Position numbers and translations under genes: made by a program. From assembly GCF_024158025.1 (NCBI RefSeq), contig NZ_JAMZEL010000001.1, positions 1,054,001 to 1,118,000 of the forward strand: a stretch of 64,000 nt of DNA, in the 5' to 3' direction. The notes below the pieces were generated by a model. The model did not search any database, was not told the origin of the DNA, and saw only the letters and a program-made list of their open reading frames with translations. The stretch comes from Runella salmonicolor. GTDB taxonomy: Bacteria; Bacteroidota; Bacteroidia; Cytophagales; Spirosomataceae. Positions 7,154 through 16,373 of this stretch are shown in pieces. The number at the start of each line of letters is the position of its first letter. Position 1 is the first letter of the stretch.

Positions 7154-8965
7154 ATGCCGAGCAAACTCATTAAAATATCACTTTTGCTAATCACGGCTTT
7201 GGCTACCTCTGGCTTTGGTCAACCACTTAGTTTGCCCACGAAAGAGGTCGATAAATTGAAACAAAATCTGACGGTTTTTAAAGAAGACACCAATCGAGTT
7301 ATCAACTTATGGCGTTTGGCAAGGTATCATACCATGACAGAGCCTCGGCAGGCGGTGTTGTATGCCACCGAGGCAATTACGCTCGCCCGAAAACTCAAAT
7401 ACACCTACGGCGAATTGGTTTCTTTACAGTCTTTAAGTTTTGTATCAACCATTACAGGCGACTGGCAAAATGGGATGCAAACTGCTTATGAAGGTTTGAA
7501 AATAAGTCAAACCAAATACCCCAAATTAGAAATCGTATTTTATAATTTGATAGCACTCGTTTATGAAAAACAACAAGATAGTAAACAGCGGCTGGAATGG
7601 CTATTGAAAGCCTATCATCACCCCGAAATCAACTCCTTGCCCAACAACGGAAAATGGCTGATTTACCATAACATTGGTGAGGTTTACGAAAACCTAAATG
7701 AATATGATTCTGCAATGAAATATTCGGAAATAATAGATATTAATTGCCGAAAACTGAATATTCCCATAGAGGTATCGTATGCCAATGCAATAATGGGCAG
7801 AGTGGAAAAAAAACGAAAAAACTATGCAGAAGCATTGCAATACTTAAAAATCGCAATGAGTTTTTCGAACAAATTTGGTAATCCTTTTTTAGAATCAGAA
7901 CAATCGGTTGATTTAGCAAGCGTTTTTCATGCAATCCATCAACCAGACTCCGCTATTTTTTATGCCGAAAAAGCCTTAAATGGGGGTAGAAAATTTAAAA
8001 ATTTAGTGCTGACGGCAAGTGCCGCAAAACTTTTAGCTGAGATATATGAATATAAAAACCCCTCAAAGGCCATCAGTTATTTAAAAATTTTGAATGCTAC
8101 CAATGATAGCCTTTATACCGCTACAAGAATTATTCAGACACAAAATATCGTAAACACTATACAACAACGTGAGCGAGATTTAAAAGAAGCAAAAAAAGAT
8201 TACGATAACTCAATAAGGCAGAATGCACTCATCGGATTTCTCATTTCTTTAGGCTTGCTGACATTGATTTTGATACGAAACAACCGTCAGAAACAAAAAG
8301 GTGTGGCTATTTTGAAGGATAAAAACAGAGAAATAAGCCTTCAAAAAGATGAAATTGAAAAAACAATGGAGCAGAAGCAAATGCTACTTTCTGAGTTGCA
8401 ACACCGAGTAAAAAATAATTTACAGTATGTTATCAGTATCTTAGAAATCCAGAAAGAATCAGTAAATTATAGCAATATTGACGACTTGATTAAGAGCAAC
8501 CAAAATCGCATTCATTCGATTGCTCTGCTTCATAAAAAATTAAATTTAACAGATAGTGTCAATGACGTTGATTTGAAAAGATACATAACAGATCTCTCCC
8601 AACTCGTCAAAGATTCGTATGATAATAAATTTAAAAATGTGAATTTGTTTATCACTTGCGAAGTTGAAATTTTATCTATCACAAAGGCTTTGCCTTTAGG
8701 TCTGATAATCGTCGAATTGGTCAGCAATAGCATGAAACACGCCTTCAAAAACCAGCAAAATGGTATCATCAATATCGAAATTACGTATGACGCACATTCA
8801 AAGAAGAATTGCCTATACTATATTGACAATGGCGAAGGTTTTGATTTTGTAAATGTAGAGACCAAAGGGCTGGGCGTAGAAATAATGAAAGGTTTGATTG
8901 ACCAACTCAATGGTAAAATAGATACCTACCTCAAAAAAGGCTTTGAACTGAAAATCTATTTTTAA
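7154..8965 (+). CDS. TPR sensor histidine kinase (HisKA_2 type)
   Basis: A 603-residue sensor kinase. After a signal peptide (MPSKLIKISLLLITALATSG) come TPR-like helical repeats (about residues 40-330), one membrane helix ('LIGFLISLGLLTLILI', about 358-373), a coiled coil, a HisKA_2 dimerisation domain with the phospho-acceptor His in 'ELQHRVKNNLQYV', and a HATPase domain with N box 'ELVSNSMKHAF' and G1 box 'YIDNGEGFD'. The sensor part is periplasmic. The response-regulator gene starts 3 bases after its stop, so the two form one operon. The ligand of the TPR sensor is unknown. A stable hairpin lies 12 bp before the ATG. Confidence 0.9.
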   Translation: MPSKLIKISLLLITALATSGFGQPLSLPTKEVDKLKQNLTVFKEDTNRVINLWRLARYHTMTEPRQAVLYATEAITLARKLKYTYGELVSLQSLSFVSTITGDWQNGMQTAYEGLKISQTKYPKLEIVFYNLIALVYEKQQDSKQRLEWLLKAYHHPEINSLPNNGKWLIYHNIGEVYENLNEYDSAMKYSEIIDINCRKLNIPIEVSYANAIMGRVEKKRKNYAEALQYLKIAMSFSNKFGNPFLESEQSVDLASVFHAIHQPDSAIFYAEKALNGGRKFKNLVLTASAAKLLAEIYEYKNPSKAISYLKILNATNDSLYTATRIIQTQNIVNTIQQRERDLKEAKKDYDNSIRQNALIGFLISLGLLTLILIRNNRQKQKGVAILKDKNREISLQKDEIEKTMEQKQMLLSELQHRVKNNLQYVISILEIQKESVNYSNIDDLIKSNQNRIHSIALLHKKLNLTDSVNDVDLKRYITDLSQLVKDSYDNKFKNVNLFITCEVEILSITKALPLGLIIVELVSNSMKHAFKNQQNGIINIEITYDAHSKKNCLYYIDNGEGFDFVNVETKGLGVEIMKGLIDQLNGKIDTYLKKGFELKIYF

Positions 8966-8967
8966 AG

Positions 8968-9660
8968 ATGAATTCAAAGGTAATATTAGTCGTAGAAGAC
9001 GATTATCTGAATAGAAGACTCACCAAGAAGATTCTTCAAGAAAATGGTTATCAGGTTTTAGAAGCAAAAAATGCCGACGAAGCCCTGAAGATTCTCGATA
9101 AAGAATTGGTGGACCTCGCCATTCTCGACATCAACCTTGGCGATGGCGAAATGGACGGTATCAGCTTGGGAAATCTCATTCAAAACAAACAAAAAGTACC
9201 ATTTATTTATCTGACTGCCTACGAAAACGCAAAAGTTATCAGCGAAGCCGTAGCAACTTCGCCATATTCATATTTAACCAAACCATTTAAAAACAGCGAC
9301 TTAGTTGCCTCTGTCGAATTGGCAATTATCAAATCTGCCAAAGAAGACAAACCCAAACCTACAATTTTGGTAAAAGATGGTGAATACAAGGTTGCATTGC
9401 CAATAGAAGACATCAACTATATCACATCAGAAGGCAACTATTTGCTATTTTACACTGATAAAAAGACCTATAAATGTCGCTCAACCATTGAGCAGATTCT
9501 TAAAGTTCTCCCAGCATTATCATTTATACAAATCCATCGAGCTTTTATTGTCAATAAAAACAAAGTTGAGAAGTTCAATTCTAAAAGCGTGATAGTAGGA
9601 AATTCTGAAATTCCGTTGTCGAAAAAAGATTTTCCAAATAATTTGTCGAGCACGGGGTAA
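8968..9660 (+). CDS. LytTR-family response regulator
   Basis: A 230-residue response regulator. The receiver domain (1-120) has the acidic pair 'VEDDYLNRR', the phospho-acceptor Asp in 'LAILDINLGDG' and the conserved Lys in 'YLTKPF'. The C-terminal domain (about 130-228) is a LytTR DNA-binding domain with 'IEDINYITSEGNYLLFYT' and 'FIQIHRAFIVNKNKV'. It is the cognate partner of the TPR kinase immediately upstream. LytTR regulators usually bind direct repeats upstream of surface or metabolic genes; targets here are unknown. The distance between the genes implies translational coupling. Confidence 0.9.
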   Translation: MNSKVILVVEDDYLNRRLTKKILQENGYQVLEAKNADEALKILDKELVDLAILDINLGDGEMDGISLGNLIQNKQKVPFIYLTAYENAKVISEAVATSPYSYLTKPFKNSDLVASVELAIIKSAKEDKPKPTILVKDGEYKVALPIEDINYITSEGNYLLFYTDKKTYKCRSTIEQILKVLPALSFIQIHRAFIVNKNKVEKFNSKSVIVGNSEIPLSKKDFPNNLSSTG

Positions 9661-9707
9661 TATTTCCAAAATCTAAAACGATAGCACAGAAGGAGAAAAT
9701 CTTTTGC

Positions 9708-11237
9708 TCAATGTTGAATCTTAGAAGTGATAATGTCGTTCAATTTTTGTTCCAATTCTTTCAAAATATCGGGATGCTCAGCGGCAAGATTTTTAGTTTC
9801 TTTGATGTCAGTTTTGAGATTGAAGAGCCGTTTTTCTATTCTATGACCGCTATCAATTTGTTTATTTTTCATCCAGTCTGCCCCATTTGATTTGGTGGGT
9901 TTGATGTATTTCCAATCTCCTTTTCGGAGGGCATACGTAAAGCCCTCTTCCAACAAATACTCTCTTCCTTTATTGGATTTCCCCAACCAAGAATCCATAA
10001 AATTCTGACTGTCGGGGGCATCACCCGCAGGTATTTCTTGTTTCAAAAAGGCCGCCAAAGAAGCGTATAAGTCAATCTGGGATAATAAAGCGGCACTTTT
10101 TTTGGGCTTTACGGTTCCGTTCCAATAAACAATGGTTGGTACCCGGTTTCCGCCTTCGTAGATTGAGTACTTAGTACCTGTATAAATCCCCGCAGGTTTG
10201 TGATTTCCGACCATTTCAGCAGCTTTGTCGGCGTAGCCATCTTGCAAAATCGGGCCGTTATCGCTCGTGAAAATAATCATCGTGTTTTTATCCAAACCTT
10301 CGGCTTTGAGTTTTTTCATGATTTCGCCCGTACACCAATCCATTTGAGCAATCACATCGCCTCTTGCTCCCATACTACTTTTACCCTGAAATTTCTGATG
10401 TGGCAAACGAGGTACGTGAATATCATGGTAAGCGTAAAACAGAAAAAATGGTTTTGTTTTGTTCTTTTCGATGAATGATGTGGCTTTTTGTGTCAATACG
10501 AAGGGAAAGTCTTCGTCGGTCCACAAGGCTTTTTTGCCCCCACTCATGAAACCAATGCGACTAACACCATTGATGACAGCGTTTTTGTGCTGTGTGTCGG
10601 CATCTACTCTGAGCAGGTCGGGGTTTTCTGTCCCGATTGGGTAGCCCCCCTCTATTCGTTCACCGTAACTTACCTTCATAGGGTCGTTGGGGTCTAAGCC
10701 CACTACTTTTTGATTTTCAACAAATACGCAAGGCACTCTATCGCCCGTGGCGGGAATCAAAAAGCTATAATCAAAGCCAATTTCTCGTGGCCCTGGACTG
10801 ATTTCTTGGTTCCAATCCAAGGTACCATTGCCTAAGCCCAAATGCCATTTTCCGACCACGCCCGTGGCGTAGCCCGCTTTTTTGAGCATACTTGCCAAGC
10901 TTCCTTGTTTCGGATTTATCAGAAGTGGCGCATCACCTTGCAAAATGGCCGCTTGACTCCTGAAAGCATGACTGCCTGTGAGTAAAGAATAGCGAGAAGG
11001 GGTACAAGTAGAAGCCGAGCAATGGGCATCACTGAAATTGACGCCATTCTTTGCCAAAAAATCAATATTGGGCGTTTTTACGCCCACAGCGCCGTTTACG
11101 CCAATGTCACCATAACCCAAATCATCCACGTAAATCAAAATGATATTGGGCTTTTGGAGCGTTGCTTGGGCTTTTGTAATCTGTATAGAAAAGGCAACGA
11201 ATGCAATAAGTAGCGAAAGCTTTTTCAAAGGGTTCAT
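9708..11237 (-). CDS. Secreted sulfatase (arylsulfatase family), S1 type
   Basis: A sulfatase of about 509 residues that hydrolyses sulfate esters in the periplasm or outside. It has a signal peptide ending 'ITKAQA', the metal motif 'YVDDLGYGDIG', the formylglycine signature 'CTPSRYSLLTG' (C-x-P-S-R), 'GKWHLG', 'HDIHVPRLP' and 'FTSDNGPIL'. The Cys must be converted to formylglycine by a maturase, which is not in this window. I start at the ATG at 11237; the upstream in-frame codon at 11243 is GTG. It is the last of three sulfatases in one direction. No SusC/D pair or glycosidase accompanies them here, so the sulfated substrate is not indicated. Confidence 0.9.
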   Translation of the reverse strand: MNPLKKLSLLIAFVAFSIQITKAQATLQKPNIILIYVDDLGYGDIGVNGAVGVKTPNIDFLAKNGVNFSDAHCSASTCTPSRYSLLTGSHAFRSQAAILQGDAPLLINPKQGSLASMLKKAGYATGVVGKWHLGLGNGTLDWNQEISPGPREIGFDYSFLIPATGDRVPCVFVENQKVVGLDPNDPMKVSYGERIEGGYPIGTENPDLLRVDADTQHKNAVINGVSRIGFMSGGKKALWTDEDFPFVLTQKATSFIEKNKTKPFFLFYAYHDIHVPRLPHQKFQGKSSMGARGDVIAQMDWCTGEIMKKLKAEGLDKNTMIIFTSDNGPILQDGYADKAAEMVGNHKPAGIYTGTKYSIYEGGNRVPTIVYWNGTVKPKKSAALLSQIDLYASLAAFLKQEIPAGDAPDSQNFMDSWLGKSNKGREYLLEEGFTYALRKGDWKYIKPTKSNGADWMKNKQIDSGHRIEKRLFNLKTDIKETKNLAAEHPDILKELEQKLNDIITSKIQH

Positions 11238-11295
11238 TATCACGAAAATAAGCAGTTAGAAAATCGAATGTGAATAGACGCGAAATCAAGTCTTA

Positions 11296-12960
11296 TTAAT
11301 CCTTGGTCGTTTTACTTTTCCACCAGTTTTGGTTGGGTTGGTAATCTACCCTCAGAAAATTAAGCCTTTCTTTTTCGAGTTTTGGCATCAATACTTCTAC
11401 ATTATTTTGGTGTTTTTTATGGGCCAATTCAGGGTTAAATTCGGGGTCTGGAACGGGATAATTGGCGTTTACACTTTTCAGCCAATTGAGCAGTTTCGCC
11501 TTCAGCCTTTGCGTTTCCTTTTGATTTTTTGCGGCTAAATCGGTTTGTTCGTAGGGGTCTTTGGCCAAATCATAAAGCTCATCATGCCCATCTTCCCAGT
11601 AATGAATCAGCTTCCAATTTTTATACCTGATGGTAGAGTTTGGCTGACCTCCTTGATTTCCATAATGCGGATAATGCCAATACAACTCCCTGTCTTTTAA
11701 TGTTTTATTTTCAAACAAGGGCTTCAAGCTAACGCCGTCTATGTGTTGTTTTGGCAAAAGCGGAAGATTGGCAAAATCTAAAAGAGTCGGAAAGAAATCA
11801 GCCCCCGTGGCTGGAAAATCAATTTGTTTGACCTGCTTTTTCAACCAAGGGATTTTAATGAAGTACGGCTCCCTGATGCCCCCCTCCCATTGATAGCCTT
11901 TCCCTCCTCGCAGCGGCAAATTGGACGTCGAAAAAGCATCTCCCGACGCAACGCCTCCGTTGTCGGAGGTGAAAATGACGATGGTATTTTCTTCCAAATT
12001 CAACCTTTTCAAAGTATTCAACACTTCACCGACGGCATCGTCCATACTTTCTACCAAACCGCCATACACGGGATTGTCTTGTACTTGCCGAATCGGCAAA
12101 TCTTTTTCCATCACGTAGCCGTTTTGGGCAAGGCCATTTTTTTCGGCTTTCTCACGGTACTTTTTCCATTTTGCTTCGGTGGTTTGAATGGGCCCATGCA
12201 CCGCGTAAAATGATAAAAAGGCAAAAAAAGGCGTATCTTTTTGTTGCTCAATAAATGCCGAAGTCTCCTTGGCCAGTCGCATTTCGAGGTTTTCACCGTC
12301 TTTGACATTGGGCAACGAAGGGTTTTCCCAGGGAGAAAAATACCCACCTTTGGGGCTGCCTACTTCCCAGCCACCTTTGTTGATGTCAAAACCGTGGTCT
12401 TCTGGGTAGCTTCCTTTTTCGCCTAAGTGCCATTTGCCCGCAAAAAAAGTTTTGTACCCGTTGGCTTTCATTACCTCGGGCAAGATTACGTCGGCTTTGG
12501 ATAACTCATGGACGTATTCAGCAGGCAATAGCTTCGAGAATCGTTTTTCGGTCCGCCATTCCGTGCCTGATTTTGCCCCAATCCAGTCGGTTATGCCATG
12601 CCTCGCCGTAAATTTACCCGTCATGATACTTGCCCTCGAAGGACTACACACGCCGCTACACGCATATCCTTGGGTAAAAACAGTCCCTTCATTGGCAATT
12701 CTGTCCACATTAGGGGTTTCGTAAAACTTGCTTCCTGTACAGCTTAAATCTCTCAGCCCCAAGTCATCCACAAGGATAAAAACTACATTTGGTTTTTGGG
12801 GTGCTTGGCCTTTACTATTTTGCGCTTTTAGACTAGGAAAAGCCAACAACAACACGATTGTGTATTTTATGAGCATACGTAACGGACTTCTAAAGGCTTT
12901 ATTCATTTTATCCACCCAAAAATAATTCTCTGAAAGGGATACATTGAGGCTTAAATTCAT
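11296..12960 (-). CDS. Secreted sulfatase (arylsulfatase family), second of three
   Basis: A 554-residue sulfatase: metal motif 'LVDDLGLRDLSCTG', formylglycine signature 'CSPSRASIMTG', 'GKWHLGEKG', and 'IVIFTSDNGG'. The first 30 residues are not signal-like; the signal 'MLIKYTIVLLLAFPSLKAQ' begins around residue 29, so translation probably starts at the ATG at 12906 (MNKAFRS) or 12876. The C-terminal quarter has the usual sulfatase 'LYDLAKDPYEQTDLA' strand. It is 50-60 bp upstream of the next sulfatase and likely cotranscribed. Substrate unknown. Confidence 0.9.
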   Translation of the reverse strand: MNLSLNVSLSENYFWVDKMNKAFRSPLRMLIKYTIVLLLAFPSLKAQNSKGQAPQKPNVVFILVDDLGLRDLSCTGSKFYETPNVDRIANEGTVFTQGYACSGVCSPSRASIMTGKFTARHGITDWIGAKSGTEWRTEKRFSKLLPAEYVHELSKADVILPEVMKANGYKTFFAGKWHLGEKGSYPEDHGFDINKGGWEVGSPKGGYFSPWENPSLPNVKDGENLEMRLAKETSAFIEQQKDTPFFAFLSFYAVHGPIQTTEAKWKKYREKAEKNGLAQNGYVMEKDLPIRQVQDNPVYGGLVESMDDAVGEVLNTLKRLNLEENTIVIFTSDNGGVASGDAFSTSNLPLRGGKGYQWEGGIREPYFIKIPWLKKQVKQIDFPATGADFFPTLLDFANLPLLPKQHIDGVSLKPLFENKTLKDRELYWHYPHYGNQGGQPNSTIRYKNWKLIHYWEDGHDELYDLAKDPYEQTDLAAKNQKETQRLKAKLLNWLKSVNANYPVPDPEFNPELAHKKHQNNVEVLMPKLEKERLNFLRVDYQPNQNWWKSKTTKD

Positions 12961-13007
12961 CTTTTTTAGGCAAGTTTTTTTACATTAAACAGCATTGAAT
13001 CGTCTTT

Positions 13008-13199
13008 TTATTTTTTTAAGGTCTTATCTTCCAACAATTGCTTATCTACATCAGGCAGCAAGGCAAGGAGGTCGTTATCACCACTTTGTCTTTTATACCA
13101 AGCCTCCACTTTGCGTGTTTCATCGATAGTACATTGACCACCAAGGTATTTATCTAATAATTCTTGAAAGATGGATTTAGCGCATAAGATTCTACCAAT
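13008..13199 (-). pseudogene. FecR-like N-terminal fragment, no start codon
   Basis: A stop-bounded minus-strand frame reads 'FQELLDKYLGGQCTIDETR' then 'KVEAWYKRQSGDNDLLALLP' and stops at 13008-13010. This is the typical N-terminal helix pattern of FecR-type anti-sigma factors (LLxKYLxGxCTxxExxxVExWY). There is no ATG; an in-frame stop lies at 13200-13202, and the remaining FecR body is absent. I infer a relic of a sigma/anti-sigma gene lying in the 300-bp gap between two sulfatases. It might also be a short functional peptide with a rare start codon. Confidence 0.5.
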
Positions 13200-13261
13200 C
13201 TATAAAATCATTTTTGCTACGAGAAACTACTGTTTTACAAATTGACAATTCTACTGTGACT

Positions 13262-14686
13262 TTATTTTTTTAAAGTCATCCCTTTCAGCTTTTCGTACTC
13301 TTCTCTTTGGGTTAATCCCAAGAAAACAGGGGCAATCATTCCTTTTTCCCACCTTACTCTTGCCTTGCCCATTTCGTCTGCCAATTTTTTTTCTTTATCT
13401 ATGCTATTGGTGGCTTCGTTTATTTCTTTCTTCAAATCATATAAGTAAACGCTGTCTTTCAATACCACCATTTTCTTTTCATCCTTCTGGATGATGGCAT
13501 AATTGCCTCTGTCGTACATCCGCCAAAACAAAAAATCGTGCGGTGCTTTGTTGGTTTTATTGGTTAGATAGGGCAACAAATCAGTGCCATCTAATGGGTT
13601 TTTAGGTTTGGCCGCGCCTTTGATATTTGCCAAAACCGTACTTAAAATATCCAAGGCAATGATGGGTTTATCGTACGTCAATTTAGCGGGGATTTTACCC
13701 GTCCATTGCATTACAAAAGGCACGCGGATACCGCCTTCAAAGACGCTACCTTTTTGTCCACGCAGGGGGGCATTGCTGCTACCGTTATCAGCAATAGGCC
13801 CACCGTTATCGGATAAAAAAACAATAATCGTATTGTCAATTTGCCCAATTTCTTTCAATTTATCAAGCAATCTGCCTACACCATCATCCACGGCACTCAC
13901 CATAGCGGCATAGGTGCGGCGTTTGGTATTTTTGATGTTTTCAAAACGCTTGAGGTATTTTTCGGTGGCTTGTAGCGGGGCATGGGGGGCGTTGTAAGCA
14001 AGGTACAAGAAGAACGGCTTTTGTTTATTTCTTTCCACAAACGACACCGCTTCTCTGGAAAGAGCATCGGTTAAATATTCAGTTTCTTCAACGACAGTAT
14101 AATTTCTGTTCAGTTTTGTTCTATAACTTTCCCCTTCGCCATTGGCATCTTCGGGGTTTTGGAGAGTTAAATTTTCGGGGAAGTATTGGTGTCCGCCGCC
14201 TAAGAAGCCAAAAAACTCATTGAATCCACGTTTCAAAGGGTGCAGTGACTTATGGGCTCCAAGGTGCCATTTGCCCACAAGCATACTATTGTACCCCGAC
14301 CGCCCCAACACATCGGCCATTGTCTCTTCAGTAAGGGGCAAGCCCATTGTACTATCGCCTGTTACGTATAGTGGATTGCGTTCATAACCAAAACGGTATT
14401 GATAACGGCCCGTCAGCAAACCCGCACGGCTTGGGCTACATACACCAAACGAAACATGCCCCGACGAAAACACCACGCCAGCCTTAGCAATACGGTCAAT
14501 ATGGGGCGTTGGAATATCTTGACAGCCATTAAAACCCACGTCGTTGTAGCCCAAATCATCGGCTACGATGACGATTACATTGGGTTTTTGGACTTGGGAT
14601 GCGACTGATTGTGCCCTTTTTTTGGAAACAAAGGCCGCCATTGTGAGAACGAAGGCAGTTGAGAATAGGAATACTATTTTTTGCAT
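13262..14686 (-). CDS. Secreted sulfatase (arylsulfatase family), first of three
   Basis: A 474-residue sulfatase with signal peptide MQKIVFLFSTAFVLTMAAF, metal motif 'VADDLGYNDVGFNG', formylglycine signature 'CSPSRAGLLTG', 'GKWHLGAHK', 'YNAPHAPLQA' and 'VFLSDNGGP'. It lacks the longer C-terminal domain of the second sulfatase. It is the upstream gene of the cluster; a 575-bp stretch including a FecR-like relic separates its stop from the next sulfatase's likely start, so separate transcription is possible. Substrate unknown. Confidence 0.9.
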   Translation of the reverse strand: MQKIVFLFSTAFVLTMAAFVSKKRAQSVASQVQKPNVIVIVADDLGYNDVGFNGCQDIPTPHIDRIAKAGVVFSSGHVSFGVCSPSRAGLLTGRYQYRFGYERNPLYVTGDSTMGLPLTEETMADVLGRSGYNSMLVGKWHLGAHKSLHPLKRGFNEFFGFLGGGHQYFPENLTLQNPEDANGEGESYRTKLNRNYTVVEETEYLTDALSREAVSFVERNKQKPFFLYLAYNAPHAPLQATEKYLKRFENIKNTKRRTYAAMVSAVDDGVGRLLDKLKEIGQIDNTIIVFLSDNGGPIADNGSSNAPLRGQKGSVFEGGIRVPFVMQWTGKIPAKLTYDKPIIALDILSTVLANIKGAAKPKNPLDGTDLLPYLTNKTNKAPHDFLFWRMYDRGNYAIIQKDEKKMVVLKDSVYLYDLKKEINEATNSIDKEKKLADEMGKARVRWEKGMIAPVFLGLTQREEYEKLKGMTLKK

Positions 14687-14912
14687 GGTTCAATCTTGGA
14701 CGTTATTCTTATGGAGATGAGGACTTCTATATTTTTTTAAGGTACATAATCTATTTGAGGTTTTGCAACACTTAGTGATGATAGAATTTCTCTAATTTCT
14801 AAGCGTAGGTCAATAGAAAGCCCCTCCAACCCTTAGTGGGTGTCAAAAAAAGGTGAATTATACAAGATTATAGGTTAGGGATTTTCTTGAGGTCATAAAC
14901 ATCAGCCCATAA

Positions 14913-14955
14913 TGTTTTTTCTCCAGCAGTATTTTTTACCGCTGGAGAAAAAACA
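14913..14955. terminator. 15-bp perfect hairpin with T/A tails, bidirectional terminator
   Basis: Arms 14913-14927 (TGTTTTTTCTCCAGC) and 14941-14955 pair perfectly around a 13-base loop; on either strand GC-rich CTCCAGC is followed by six Ts. It lies about 100 bp past the decarboxylase stop on the minus strand. The rest of the 14687-15056 gap shows nothing I can name. Confidence 0.75.
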
Positions 14956-15056
14956 GAAGTTTAAACATTACTTAAATAGTACTTTTCATAGTCATCCCCC
15001 TGTTCGTCAAAAATTGGGCATAGTTGATTATTTTTAAAACATTAATTCGCATATTT

Positions 15057-16196
15057 TCAACACACAGGAAAAGCCATTCCGAGCCTTGTACCCATTTTAT
15101 AATGCACATTGGGCTGGGCCGTGATGCTCAGGTTTGTGGCAGATTCAAACAGTAACACGATGTCGGACCCACCAAACTGGAAATAGGCCAATTCTTCACC
15201 TTTTCTAAGTGTTACACCAACTTCAGCCGTAGTAATTACTGATGAAACTTGGCACATCCCCATAGGCAATACCGCAACCAAACCTACTGACGATTCTATT
15301 ACGACCAACCCTCGGGTTTGGTCAAATTGATAACCCGGCGAATCAGGTGCGTCAAAATGCCTCTTGGGCAATAAAATACCGTTATTCGATAAATCTGCAA
15401 TGGCATCTACTTCGAGATAAGCTTGCCCCTGAATCACCCGCGACTCCAACACTTTTCCTCCTACTGGTGCATGTAGGCGATGGTAATCAGTAGTATTAAG
15501 AAAGGCATGCATAAAAATACCATTTTTGAAACGATCTTTATAGGGACTGCCTTCCATCAGTTCGCTTATTTGCCAATGAAGGTTTTTGATAGTTACGTGC
15601 GAATCAGCCCTGATTTCCCATTGACCAGCAAAAGTACAATCGGCGGGAAACACTACTACTGCAGAATTTTCAACCGCTGCCACTGGGCGATAACCCGGCT
15701 TAAAATTTCTTGCAAAAAACTGATTGAAGGTTTTCCAGCCGCCATTTGGCCTAATGTATTCACTCATATTATATGCTGGTGAGGCATAAAATGTGGCTTC
15801 ATATTCGGGGGTTAGTGATTCGGGAGTATCCATAAAAGCACCCATTGCATTGGCATAATTAACAATCCATTGCGAAAATGGAGTAATTGGTGGCATACTT
15901 TGGTGTGGCAATAACTTGGTTTGTAAAGACAAAACGGGCTCTTGATCAATGATAAAATAAGAAGCGCAAAGATGATTGTACACGTCTTTGCCCGTACTGT
16001 TTTCTCGAGGTTGCCAGTACAAAAGGTCGTTGTACCAATCAAGTAAACTGGGGATATCAGTGACTGATTTGAGGAGCGGAATATTTTTAGTCCCTGCTTT
16101 TTTAATGGCCTCTTCAAATTTTTGTTCCCAATTGTATTTGGTTATCAAATCGGCCAGTTCTGTTACCACGGGGTGGTATTGTGCATTTTTGCTCAT
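15057..16196 (-). CDS. Pyruvoyl-dependent decarboxylase, PSD family with N-terminal PSDC-like domain
   Basis: A 379-residue phosphatidylserine-decarboxylase-like enzyme. The N-terminal 170 residues look like the domain that precedes some PSD-like proteins, including the fungal tryptophan decarboxylase PsiD. The core has 'FNQFFARNFKPGYRPV', 'HAFLNTTDYHRLHAPVGGKV' and the self-cleavage site 'FQFGGSDIVLLFE'; the Ser near residue 344 would become the pyruvoyl group. There is no membrane helix or signal peptide, so it is probably soluble, unlike housekeeping PSD. The substrate could be phosphatidylserine or a free amino acid. The divergent neighbour is an adenylate cyclase; a strong terminator follows. 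Confidence 0.8.
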   Translation of the reverse strand: MSKNAQYHPVVTELADLITKYNWEQKFEEAIKKAGTKNIPLLKSVTDIPSLLDWYNDLLYWQPRENSTGKDVYNHLCASYFIIDQEPVLSLQTKLLPHQSMPPITPFSQWIVNYANAMGAFMDTPESLTPEYEATFYASPAYNMSEYIRPNGGWKTFNQFFARNFKPGYRPVAAVENSAVVVFPADCTFAGQWEIRADSHVTIKNLHWQISELMEGSPYKDRFKNGIFMHAFLNTTDYHRLHAPVGGKVLESRVIQGQAYLEVDAIADLSNNGILLPKRHFDAPDSPGYQFDQTRGLVVIESSVGLVAVLPMGMCQVSSVITTAEVGVTLRKGEELAYFQFGGSDIVLLFESATNLSITAQPNVHYKMGTRLGMAFPVC

Positions 16197-16373
16197 GATG
16201 AAATTATTTATTTAAAGTATTAATTATTAGATATATGAAAATAAAAAAAGAATACATAACTTTATTTCAATATTTTAATGAGCGGATTCATCTGTTTTAC
16301 ACATTTTTTCAAATAGACAAACCCAATTCTATTGTAAAATTTTCAAAGCTCTTTTAAACCCGCAACCCAACCC

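Noticed and set aside
12907..12960. Upstream start of the second sulfatase (MNLSLNVSLSENYFWVDK)
   Set aside because: The first residues are not signal-like; a start at 12906 or 12876 puts the signal peptide at the N-terminus.
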